DNA of 64,000 nt from Nectonema munidae (taxonomy: Eukaryota; Nematomorpha; Nectonematoida; Nectonematidae): the NCBI GenBank assembly GCA_030549495.1, contig JAUIRK010000931.1:682001-746000 (forward strand), written 5' to 3'. The translations under genes were made by a program, and so were the position numbers. Below are positions 11,808 to 24,100 of this stretch, piece by piece. How positions within the stretch are numbered: the stretch's first letter is position 1; every line of letters starts with the position of its first letter. The notes beneath the pieces are model-generated. The model saw nothing but the letters and a program-made list of their open reading frames with translations, was not told the DNA's origin and ran no database searches.

Positions 11808-12008
11808 TTAAATTAATTTTTGATAATAAAAAAATAAATGCGTCCAACCATTTTAAAATTCAGTTAGACGAAAAAATCGTAAGTAATTTTTTGAACTAAC
11901 TTTTTTAATCAATTTTTTAATTTAATTTTTTTGTAGGTTTTAAAAGCTCGCGTACTAAGAAGCGTACCCTTGAAAAATTTCTCGCGAACCACAGTTTGAG
12001 AAACTCTG

Positions 12009-14996
12009 TACTAGATCCTCTATTTTTAACTAGGGTCTAGTTTAAGTTTTTTATTCATGTTATCTACCCTTTTTTAATATTGAATATTATGTGTCTCTTT
12101 TTATATAAACCTTCTTTAACCATTATTTACATTAATGAAAAAATGTCTCATAATTTATTCTGATTTTAGGAAAAAGAATTGAAAAAAAAATAGTCCAAAG
12201 TTATGGTACACTCTTATATATTAGATCTTGGAGAAGAAAAACGCTTTTTTAATGGATTTTTAAAAGTATTAAACGTCCGATTTTTCTACTAATACACCTA
12301 CTTCACAAAGAGTTTATCATTAGAACTAAGATTCACTTATAAACCAAAATTTTTATTTTCAAAATTCATTGAATGTTAACTTTTTTAATTTTTGGCAAGA
12401 AACTAAAAATTTACTTTTTATTTATTTTTGCCGTAAACTTACATTTTCTTTACGAATAACAATTATTAGCTTGCATTGTTTTTCTCTCTCTCTCTCTCAT
12501 GCTTTGCTAAAAAATATTACTTTCATATACAGCTTTAAGGAAAATGTATTTATCATCGTTGGAATGAGAGAATACTGTTATTTATACACTCAAATGCTAT
12601 TAGTTAGTTACAATTTATTTTTGTGTGGAATAATTAATTATTATTATTATGATCATGTCATGTATATATTTGCATGTACATTAGAGCATAAAATTTTACG
12701 CCAAATTTTATACTTTCTTTTTTTGCCCTAGATTCACATTTTCACCCCTTTTTTCATTTCTAATTTCTCACAATATTTTATTAAACAAGTTATATCTACT
12801 CTTCTACAATTTTCCTTACAATTATTTATATTCAATCAAATTATAAACCTTAAAAACTTGAACAAAAAAACAACAAAGTTTTATTTTTACATGCTGCTGA
12901 CTCAACAATTTTCTAAAATATATCGAGTCAAAGTCGATACTACCATATTTAACAGTCAAATTTGTTTATATATAGATTTGTTAATACGGGTGGGGTGGAA
13001 GGGGTTGTTGAGCCCCCTGGAATTTATTTTGCCCCCTGGAACTCCTTTCAAATTTATGAATATATATATACCATTTTTACTTCTAAATTATCTTATTTAG
13101 TTCTAAATTGTCATTTTAAAATTCTAAACTCTCTTTCTAAAATACAAAATAAAATTGAAAAAAGACTTTAGATTTGAAAAAAGATAATTTAAAACTTAAA
13201 AAAGACACATTAGAATTGAAAAAGGACAATTTAGAAGTAAAAAGGGTATACATACATAGCCCTCTTAGAATGAGTTTTGCCTTCCCCTTGCCGCTCTGGG
13301 CTTATAGTCTGGCGACGGGGTTGTTCATACAATAAATGCTTTAAGTAATTTGCATTTAGTATAATTGTTCTTCACTTTCCCTCGCATAATACTTTAGTAA
13401 TGTTCGTAAAATTGGCGCTTAGAGCCGAACTTGGCTCTTAGTAATCTTAATATTTTTGGATATCTTTCAAAAATAATTTTTAATATTATTAAAATAAACA
13501 TTTTGGGTTTAATTTCTCTTCCAAAATATATTTTTCATATCTAAAAGTCGTTTAAAATTTGATTGAAAAAATTGTTCAATTGACTATAATTTGAATTAAT
13601 AATTTTACTTTGTGTAGTTGGATAAAACCGCGTGCTATCCTAAATAAGATGAAATTTTAGAGAAAAAGAAGCCGATTTTGTTCATTCTAAATGCAATTGT
13701 CACGACTAGGAAGTGAACATAGTTGAATAAGAGTTCCTTTTTCTTACATACAGTAACTTCTAATCTCACCCTAACACTTATTGTTAATACTTTTTACATC
13801 TTTCTTCACTTATTTTTTCATCTAGTGACAATTTTTTATTCCTACCACTTCCAGTTTCCTATGAATATAGGGAGGATCTTTGATCCTAATGATGTGTGCA
13901 GCACTAGATAGTAGTGTGTTAGCTGGTTCGGAGAACTTTTTTCTTAGATGCGTCAAGCAGAAACGCGCATTTTATTCTTATATAGCGTACATAGTTTGAA
14001 TTGTTTTATATATTTGCTTTACTATCACACAAAGGAGAAGCAGCAAGCTTGCTAACTACAGTTTTCGTAATGTGAATGTATATGTTATAATAACTAGGTC
14101 ATAAATTTCATATTCAATTTTTCTATGCAAGAGGTATACGTATATATATATATATAGTCGTTTGTATGCGTATACTAGTACATTTACAAGGGTTGTATAC
14201 TATTTTAGTAAAATAAATATAGGTAGTGCTGACAAGTATGGATCCTTATATTTGATGAATAGTATATGTTTATTGTTATTACAATTTTTTCTTGGGCTTG
14301 AATATCTATTATTATTATTTAAATATGAACATAACTTCTTACTTTAGTGTATGTATATTTTCTGTGCAGTATGTGCTGTGTATGAACTTCTTGATTTGAA
14401 AAAATGAAATATATTTGTGACGAGATAAATCAGTGAAACAAAGCTATCTAACTCTTCGATTATATTCTTTTACCTTTTTAGAAGGTGTAATTTTATCTGA
14501 AGCATAAACCATTCTTAAATAATGTGGCCTAAAGAAAATATTTTATTTCTAATGATTTACGCTATATTTGTCATATGGGCGTCTAAACACCCAAAAGCGA
14601 TCGGAGCTTATAGCTACGAACCGGATCCATTATACATCCATGCTTTGATATATATATATATATATTTAATTTGAGGAAATTTTTTGGAAAAACGGTATTT
14701 TGGGGAACATAGATTTAAAACCAACATTGTTTTTTGATTAAAATCGTAGATCATAATTTCAAAGTTGGTGTTGTCTTTAACTTGTGTCTATATGTCGTTG
14801 ACGCAATATATATTTTTTATAAAATTAATATGTTCAATTTCAATGATGATTTATTTTAAGTGCATTGGTTTTATTTTTCGAGTTAAAAATAAACGTTATT
14901 TACCTTTTTCATTTATCATTTGCTATTTAGTTGGAGTGAAAGAGGATTTCCAAGTATTCTATAATAAAATAAAATAGTTTTCCTTTTTTCTTTTAG
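12009..14996. other. No gene seen apart from a foldback repeat; lilli upstream region
   Basis: AT-rich DNA with a (CT)n run near 12483-12500 and an AT dinucleotide run near 14141. Open frames such as 12369-12731 and 14765-14977 are AT-rich, hydrophobic and without motifs. The first exon and promoter of the lilliputian gene should lie here or further left, but I could not place them. Confidence 0.4.
12984..13330. mobile_element. Foldback repeat element with internal short repeats
   Basis: The core is two arms of about 80 bp (13069-13145 and 13168-13250) that are reverse complements with scattered mismatches. Each arm is built from a roughly 21-bp unit around TTCTAAATTGTC or its complement GACAATTTAGAA. 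The outer flanks are G/C-rich (GCCCCCTGG at 13011 and again at 13031; CTGGCGACGGG at 13310). The right-end motif TCTGGCGACGGG recurs at 19441, so the same terminus may bound another element there. The outer ends are approximate. Confidence 0.65.
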
Positions 14997-15120
14997 TATT
15001 AGCCACAAAGATGTCTTCGAGATGAAAAAAAGACAACGCTATTTGCGTCAACAAACAGTTTCTTCTGCCTCTCCTAGCACGCAAACTGAAAAAGTTCCAA
15101 TCTTTGGAGTTCCTATAAAA
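14997..15120 (+). CDS. lilli: lilli exon 2 (start of N-terminal homology domain)
   Basis: The acceptor TTTTCTTTTAG ends at 14996 and the donor GTAGTT starts at 15121. One base completes a codon begun upstream, then 41 codons follow and end in phase 0. The peptide runs SHKDVFEMKKRQR and ends IFGVPIK, colinear with the AFF N-terminus that in AFF4 contacts P-TEFb. An in-frame ATG at 15022 could be a start, but conservation begins before it, so an upstream exon is likely. Confidence 0.8.
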
Positions 15121-18100
15121 GTAGTTTGTTTATTTCATCCATTTGGAATTACATTAAAATGGCCCTGTATCAAAATTCATCAGAAAAATTATAAAGTTTG
15201 AATTGATGAAAATTTGTATTTGGGCGCTATTTTTATTGGAATGAACATTTACCACAATACGCACAATAAAATCTATCTTTTTATTTATTCACATCAAGGA
15301 AAGGAAAAAGCCATTACAATTTAGTAATAATCTCCATTATTTTTTATTCACTTATTAAAAATATTCGTATTGAATACGTCAATGGTGAATATCATAGAAA
15401 AAAACTCTTGCTATATTTTAAATGTAAATTTCCTATTTTGTGGACTTTTATTCACTTCTTGGCATAAACGATATAGTTACTTTTCAGTTAATAGAATCTT
15501 TTTGTTGGAAAATGACATTGTCGCTCATATACATTTTATCAGAATTTAATACAATAACATTTTAGTCTATATTCATGAATAGAAACCAGGAAATCCATTA
15601 TTATTCTTCAGAATCGTGCTATAAAATCAACATTTTCTCATTTAGCTGGTATTTTTTTTAATCGCCTTTGGAATTGGAAATGGTCATTACTTTTTCTAAA
15701 AAAATACTAAATTCTTTTGATTGCGATTAATCAAAATTTTAGAATTTTAATTTTAAAATTTTTTAAAATTTGAAAAATTAAAATAAATTTTTAGATGGCT
15801 TAAAATCAAAATAAGTAAAATAAATTTAAAAAAAATATAAGCCAAAAATTTTATGAAATTTGAAGAAAAAGAATGAAGCAAAAAATTAAAATTTAAAAAA
15901 GTTGTGAATTAGCCTATTAAAAAATTCTAAAAACAAATTTCCAATAAACTAATTAAAATAATTCTAAAATTAAAAAAAATTTCTAAGCAAAAATTGTAAA
16001 GATATTTATTCTCAACCCTAACCCTCCAGGTTCCAACTTGCAAAAATTCACGTATTCGCTGTATACACTCTATTTTAAATGATTGCTTGAATATTTGGTC
16101 TCCCATGGATTTTCAAAAAATAATTATATTATACAAAACCGGCGTTTCTCAACCTTTGACAGCCCATGGCTCCCTTCACCGAGTGGTTAACACTCTTGGC
16201 CCCCTGCCCTTCAAAAAAATAAATTTTGTTTTATGTTGTTTATCCAGTCACTAAATTTATAAACTTAAATAAAAATTTTTATTGAACAGTATAATCAATG
16301 GGACACTTGCTGTTGAGCTCGTGTGACCAGGCCTCTTATGTCCGGCTTTGTTTTGGACACAGCAAGGCGAATATCATTCCTAACATCAAGACGGTTTCTG
16401 GACTTTGTTTTGATCGTCGCCAGGTCAGAAAATCCAGATTCGCAAAGATATATTGTAGCGAATTGAACGTGCATTTCGGATGCCTTCTTGCTGAGCTTTG
16501 GATACGCATCCTGAACAGACAACCAGAAGTTGGAAAGATCTTTTCTGTTACTGAAGGCCAGCTTCATTGCTTTCGAGACTTTAAACTCTGCGAGCTCCTC
16601 TGCTTCGTCTTCAGTAGGTTTAATTTCCGTGTTAAATGGGTCTTTGTGCCATAGAACATCTAATGGGGCATTGTCGAAATAAGATTTGAACTCGGAGAAG
16701 AGAATGTCGAGATGTTTGATAATGTAATTTTTGATGCCGATGGGAAGTTCAATCTTTTTTGTCTGAAGATGCTCGTCCAATAAAGGAAACGAAGCTGTGG
16801 ATCCGGCTTCAATTCGTGCCTGCCAGACTGTTATTCGAGCAGACATTCCTGTAAGCTTGTCTTGAACGTCACTGACTGTGACATCATGGCCCTGCAAAGA
16901 CTGGTTCATTTCATTTAGTCTACCGAATATATCGGCTAGGTAGGCAAGCATCATGACGAACTCTTCATTCTTGAAGTGGACATGAAGATAGTTTTCATTC
17001 TCTTGCAGGAAAATTTCCGTCTCCAACCGAAGTTCATACAACCGAGAAAGGCATTTTCCCCTCGATAACCAACGAACTTTGGTATAAAACTGTATGGGTA
17101 CAAAAGTCCCACATGTTGCGCTCCCATTTCGTTGGCCAGAAGTTGGAACAGCCGATAATTTTTGGCCTTTGCACGAATGAAGTTGATTACTTTGACAGCA
17201 ATGTCCAGTACTTCTAACAAACGCGGCGGCAGAGTTTTTGACGCAAGAGCATATCGGTGTAGTGAACAGTGGGAAGATGTTACGTGGGGCCATTCATTCT
17301 TCACAAGCGCGACGAACCCTCCTTTAACGCCAATCATCGCCGGGGCACCATCAGTACAGATATGCTTGAAATTCTGCCAACTTAGTCCATTCATTTCAAA
17401 AAACGAGTCCACGATGGCTTTGACATTTTTTGCTGTTGTTGTAGTTGGCAGGGTATTGCAGAATAAAAATTCTTCCTTCATTTTCCCTTCTTTCTCGTAG
17501 CGAGCAAAGGCAATCAACTGGCTTTCCATAGCGGTGTCAGTAGACTCATCAAGTTGAAGGCTAGCCTGAAGCGTGCTTTGCTTAATTTCATAACAAATTT
17601 GACGACACACATCAGCGGCCATGTCATCAATCCGTCGACGAATTGTGTCATTAGATAGCGAAACTTGCTGAATTTTCTTTTTTGCCTCTGATCCGATCAT
17701 TAGTTCCACCATTTTTTCTGTACATGGCTTGATAAGTTCCTCAGCAATATTGTGAGGTTTCTTGCACTTTACAATTTGGTAGCTACTTCGTAGCTAGATT
17801 GAAGAGCTGGTTTTTCTTCTGGCCGGAATCCAAATTTTGGAAGCGTCGCTTCACGGTCGTACCGTGCTCGTTTTGTAAGCAGAGCATCAATACTATCATC
17901 TTTCTTTTGAGGATGCAACTTGTCGCGATGGTTTGAAAGTTTAGAAGGACGTAGTGATGCATTTGCCATCACTACTGAGCAATGCAGACATTGTGCACAG
18001 TCCATGCCGTATCGAATTAATTTCGTAAATCCAAAACAGACGTAGCTGTCATACCATTTTCGAACTTTCGACATCAGAAAACAAATAATAACAAAACAAA

Positions 18101-21100
18101 GTTAAAAATTTGGCTTGAAAAAATTAGATTTAATCAAAAAGAAATTTAACTAAAGAAAATATTAGATTTAATCAAAAAGTAAAAGACAAAAAAAATTTAC
18201 AATTTACAAAAAAGAAGAAATAGATTAAGCCTTTCTTTGATTACTTTGCAGAAACAGTGTTAATAAGAGAGCAAAGAAAATTTATAAACAGTTTTTTTTC
18301 TATCAGCCATTTTTATAGTAAGGACGATAAAAAAACAAGAAAAAAATCTTAAAAAATTCAAATTTTTTTAGTTTAAAAAAAACTTTCAAATTAATTGAAA
18401 AAACACTTCTCTTATGACCGCAGTTTTCTCACACTTCAAGCTTCTGCATTTTAAATTACATTTTCTAGTGTTAGCTTGTGGCCCCTAGGTTAAAGGCCTG
18501 TGGCCCCCTTGGGGGGCCATGGGCCCCCGGTTGAGAAACGCTGTACAAAACTATATTCCATACAAGTAATTTTGAAAATTGCATAAAATCCCCCCCCCCC
18601 CCCCCCCCCATAAATGTGAGGATGTGCGCCCCTGTTTTGCCACCCCACCCCTAACTGTATCAGTTTTGCCCCCTCTATCCTGTACTTGGAGTATGGCTCT
18701 GCCTAAGTTGTAAAAATTTGACCACACCCAACCCTCTCTACCTTTTATTATTTTGCACCTGCTTTGCAACGGCAATAAAAAAATTAAAAATACCCGCAAC
18801 TGCCCCACACTTAAAATTTTAAAACCGGCATTCACCCCGCAATTTTAAATTTAAATCTTCAACCGCCCAACTTAGCACGTAAGTATTTCATTTTGACAAA
18901 GAAAGAATATAATTTAAATGCTACTGTTTTTATACTTCAAAATTTTCATGATAAAGCCAAATTATATTATTTATATCGCTGTTTAAAATGGAATATCAAT
19001 GACGGTTTGGCTTTTTAAAGCTGTTCTTGTAGAAATAAAATGGTCAGTAAGACTGGAGTTACACTCCTTATCAGCAATAATACACAAAACATTATGCGCA
19101 AAAACAGAAAGTGTAGGAAAATTCTTCCAATATAATGTATTGTATAATGTATATGTAATAAATAATGTACACTTTATCTAAAGAAACGATGGAGCTTTGA
19201 TGAAGTAAAAGTGTCAGTGTGTGTGACGTTGTGATGTGATGTACTTTATTTAATTTAATGTTGTTACTATACAAGCAGATATGAGCTATGAATGATTTTA
19301 TTAATTTGCAATTTTGCCAGTTGACCCGCCGTAACTAATATTGAAACCACAACGGACCCACCCCGCAGTAAGTTTTAAACAAATGAACCTCACCCGCAAA
19401 CTCGCACAAATGGCCCTTCCTGTCCAGGCCTCTAACATAGAGTCTGGCGACGGGCTGTCTAAATTCTTTGTGAAATTGATTAATATCAATTAATCTATCA
19501 TCACTTTTTCCCATTCGTTATTTCTTTCTTAGGAAAAAACCTTATGGAGAAAAATTTCCTAAATATTATTTTAGTAAACATAAAAATTTTACTAAATTTT
19601 TTTTTTATTAAAAACAAATTTTAGAACATCCAAAAGGGCAAAATAAATTATTTAATAAATAATAATTCTTTTTTTAGTTTATTATTTCTTGGCCTCTGAA
19701 AAAATCTTTTAAGGCATGCTTGCTTGACTATTTGAGAAATAGACATTTTTTACAGAAATCTGAACCGGTTTTATACCGTATTACAATATATATTTATTAA
19801 CCATTTGTTTCAGCAACTAAAATTTGGTATACATTTCATCAAAATGTATGTTTGCATATTAATTTTATCGTAAATTAATTAAAAGGGAAGAATTAAATTA
19901 AATTATTTATTAGGTTGAAACAGATGAGTCTTCCTCTATTCATCACTTACTAAAGGATACTCTGGGAGATTTCGAAAAAGAACATGTTGCGCCGATTAGT
20001 GATGATATTACTGCCATTTCAGAGAAAGGAAAAAAGAAAAACCTCGCTATCACTCGTAATAGTCTAAATGACAATGCGAGTCAAATCAAGGAAACTTCTG
20101 AGCAAGATTCAAATTCTTCGCATTCTTTGACATCACCATCATTTTCGATTCCAAAATCTATGTCAACAAATAAACCACTAGATCCTCCTTCTACTACCGC
20201 TCCTAATAAAAAGTAATTAAATTTGTTTAAATCTCCAACACACCTCCAATTTTGGTCCAAATATACGAACAACATTCCTCTAATTTATTTCATAAAATGA
20301 TGAAGGAGGAGTGAAATTTTTCAAATTAAATTTTCATTCAATATCATCCATGATAATTATAATATTTAAAATTGAGTAAAAAATAAACAATAAAAAATTG
20401 GATGTTGGGGACCTCTTGACTAACTGTTTTTATCATCAACAATTTACTAGATTAGTTGGGCCTTTTTTAACGTTAATAGTAGAAGGAGCGTCTTGGTCTC
20501 AATTAGAGTATGTCGACACCCAGCTAAAGAGAAAAATATCCAAAAACAGACTATATTTTGAATAGATATTTTTAACTAAAGTAAAAATAACATATACGAG
20601 TATATTCAAACATTGATATAATAAGAACTGGTATATGTTCAAAGCAGTGGGTAAAAATATTTATAGTTGCAGATTTCTTAGAGATAGAAGTCCGATTAAT
20701 AAAATTTGGGAGTTGGAGTCAGGTTTTTTTAAGTATTGAAAAATAATTTATTTAATTATTTTAAAAATAAAAAAACAAGTTGAAGCAAGTAAAATGCCTT
20801 TCTTTTGTCAAGATAGCCTTAAGTGGTAGTTTTAAATATTTTAAATTTTTAAGTATTTGGAGACCGAGTCGAAATGGGATTTTTTAAATATTGGGGTCTG
20901 AGTCGGATTTTTTTAATTACCCGTAGTCGGAGTCTGCTATTTTTCGTCGGAATCCGTAACCCTGTCTATAATTAATACGATTTTATATGATACAAAATAA
21001 AAGCATTTTTATTATCCTATCATAAGAGGCCGATCATGTTTTATTAAGATTATCTTCCTCTAATCATTTTGGAAAAAGTTCCTCTCCGTCTCAACCTCAT

Positions 21101-24100
21101 TACTCGAATTCTTTACATTTATCTAACAAAAAGAAATGCTCATCCTCTTCCATACCTCTTACACACACATCTAAGTCCGAAAAAGTTTCGAGAGATAATA
21201 CTTCTAATAATGATAAAGCAAAAACTAAACAAAAAGTCTCATCTTCACAACAGTTATCCAATTCCTCTAGTCTCCATAACGCTACAACAGTATTCACTTG
21301 CAAGAAGAAACGCCCACTTCAACCTCATTCTAATTCTCAGCATCAGAGTTCTCATTCATCCAGTAGTATTTTTCAATGCAATCCAGAATTCTCTCGAGCT
21401 TCAAAATTTGAAACTTCTAAAAAGCACAAATATACTTCTCATTCTGATGAGGTTTGTTTTCATTTGAATATAAACTTTGTTTAAATTTTTTAATCAAAAG
21501 GTATAATACGAATCCCTTTTAGTTTTAACGTAGAACACACACACACACTCAATGTTGCCAAAGCGTAAATTTCATAGTTCGTGTAGGTCTAAATTAATCA
21601 TTTTGATTAGTCTTTTATTTAGCTAACTTAGTTATATGTTTTGTGGTGGGTAAATCATTTGATGATTTACTTTAGTTATTTAAGCTTGTTTTTGATCATT
21701 TAAATTTTGATAAACTTATAATTATTTTGTTTTATATTTTAGAGTTCTGACATTCAAATAAAGAAGATTATGGAAGTAAACTTTTTATAAATATCATTTT
21801 TGCTCAGATTTTCATAGTTTTTATATGTCGAACAAAAATCAATACATTTCTTAATACAAATTCGTAAATATATTTTTAAGCTTATGATTTCTCTATAAGA
21901 TCCCATATATTCGTATTGTGGCTAACGTATTTCGTCTAAGTAGAGTAACGCCGATTATTTAATTGCAATCGAGTGTATCCAGTCCCCTTTTACAAGCCTA
22001 CTCTTCTTTGATTATGTTTATTTTCCCTAATTTGTCATAAAATGCTGTTGCAAAATGTTTATTTAGGATGTTAAGTATTTTTTTATTAACTAACCAAGTT
22101 GTTTAATTTATTTAACTAATAAATTAAGTAACTATTATTTCGAAAAGTAAATGTTGAACATTTAACATTTTTTCTTTATATAAGTATCTAAAATTTTTGA
22201 CTTTTTGCATTCATGGGTTTGTTTTACGTTGTCTAAATATATTTTCTTTTTTATAGGCTTCATCCATTCCATCCCTAATTTCGCCATTTTCATCTCCCTG
22301 CCATTCCTCTTACGAAAATCAGGTATTTATTTCTTATAAATTTTTACTTTTGCGTTTGTACTGAAGTGTTTTTCCCGGACTGGCCCTGACTAAATTTCAT
22401 ATCTGCAAGGTTTGAAGATCTTTTTGTATTTTAATGGCACACGTGTAATTTTAAAGGCAGCATCGTTTCCATAATCGAAACTTCTATAAACTCTATATAA
22501 TATGGAAAGGTTAGCTCCATTTCAAAAAGAATTTTTAGGTTGCATTTCAGGATAATAGTTATCGAGCTCAGATTTTGGTGTCGATGCTAATCTACTTAAA
22601 AATGCCTACGCCTGGCTTTTAAAAATGACTCTTAGTTAAGCCCGGGCTTGTGGAGTCCCACTTTTTGAGAAGGAGTCGCAGGCATACTATTATTGCGACT
22701 CCAATTTCCTAAATAGTTATATTCATTATGTTCGATTAAAAAATAAATTCATAGACACTCTTTTTAGTTTGCAAAAACGCGACATAAAAATGTTTATCAT
22801 TTTAGTCCAAGCCTTGTTTGTTTGCAAACTATAGAAAAAGGCGGAAAAATTTAATAAAATTAAAAAATGAACTTTTTTATTTTATGTTAAAATTGGTTTG
22901 TAAAGGAGCAAAACTCAGTTTATGAGTAAAAAGTTTTTAGGAAAATTTTAATTACTTTTGGAAAAAAATTTTTAGAATAAATTCAGTTTATCAATCGTAT
23001 TGTTTTGTCTTAGATAAAAAGATTATAGACACAATAATTTGAAAATCTTTTTGAAGACAATGCAAGAAAGAATCTAAACTACAAATACAAATCAATTGAA
23101 CTTTAAATAAATTATGTTGAAGAAAATACATTAAACTTTTTATTTGCAAGCAGAATAGAAATTTTTAAAATTCAGGAAATCTTTCAATCACTAGCTAAAA
23201 TTAACATTCACAAACGACCTTGAAATATGCTACATGTCATCACACTTTTTGGAGATTTATAATACTACTTGAAACAGAAAAGTTGATGCTGCATAATTAT
23301 AAATTTTTAAAGCCAAAGTTGCAAAATTATATATAGGTGGAGTCATTAATGTTTAAAAAAATTTGCATAGATGGAGTTGAAGTCGGAAAATTATAAATAA
23401 GTGAAGTCGGAGTCGTCAAATATTTTCCCGACTCCACAATTGCTTCAAGTCTATGGGAGTCCGATAGGGGTGGTAAACAGGACATTTGATTGGATTTTAA
23501 TTTAACATAATTTTAATCTTAATGACAAATATCATGCCTTAACTTTTATAGCTAATTTTATATAATTGACGGAGAGTTTTTTAATTATTTTTCAACGTAC
23601 TCTTAGTTGTCTAAAATCAATTTTTCAATGATTACAAATTTGATTTCTTATTTTTTGTCTTTCCATAGCAGGTATATTAACTAATTTTTTATTCTTTGCC
23701 CAACCATTGTAAAGTTTCAGCATTTGATTATTTTGGATTTGATTATGATTGAGTTCAGTGATTAATAAAAATAGTTAGAATCAATGAACATTTTGTAAAT
23801 TGAATAACAAATCAAAATTTTCAACTCTACCTTTACAGCTCCCTTTCATAATATGAATTACTTTTCTTCGCAATAGTATTTTGAACCTTTAAGACACTTT
23901 TCCAAATGCGGCTCAATTAGGGTTAGCAAGCACATCTAATGCCGATGTAGTTATGAGTGCCAGCTCAGCATTGTCAGCATACAATATTTATCTATAAAAC
24001 ACAATTTCCTTTAGATTTAGGATTCATCATAAAATACATATCGGAAAGGCAGTAACAATAAATGAGTAATTTATATCTAAACTTATATAATAAAACAATA

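Larger units (their letters stand above)
9822..12008 (-). mobile_element. ZBED-type hAT transposon, decayed
   Basis: The left end begins CACGGGTTCTCAAA and the complement of the right end begins CAGAGTTTCTCAAA, the usual start of Charlie/Buster-like hAT termini. The flanking 8-mers, CACTAGAG and TACTAGAT, share 6 of 8 bases in place, consistent with an aged 8-bp target duplication. The minus strand carries transposase remains (10881-11807). The stretch between the LDEST-containing part and the dimerisation domain is missing, so the copy is internally deleted. A separate element sits at 9858-10651 inside its 3' terminal region relative to the transposase. Confidence 0.85.

Noticed and set aside
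16298-17500. Plus-strand frames at 16298-16654 and 17162-17500
   Set aside because: They are antisense shadows of the minus-strand hAT transposase.
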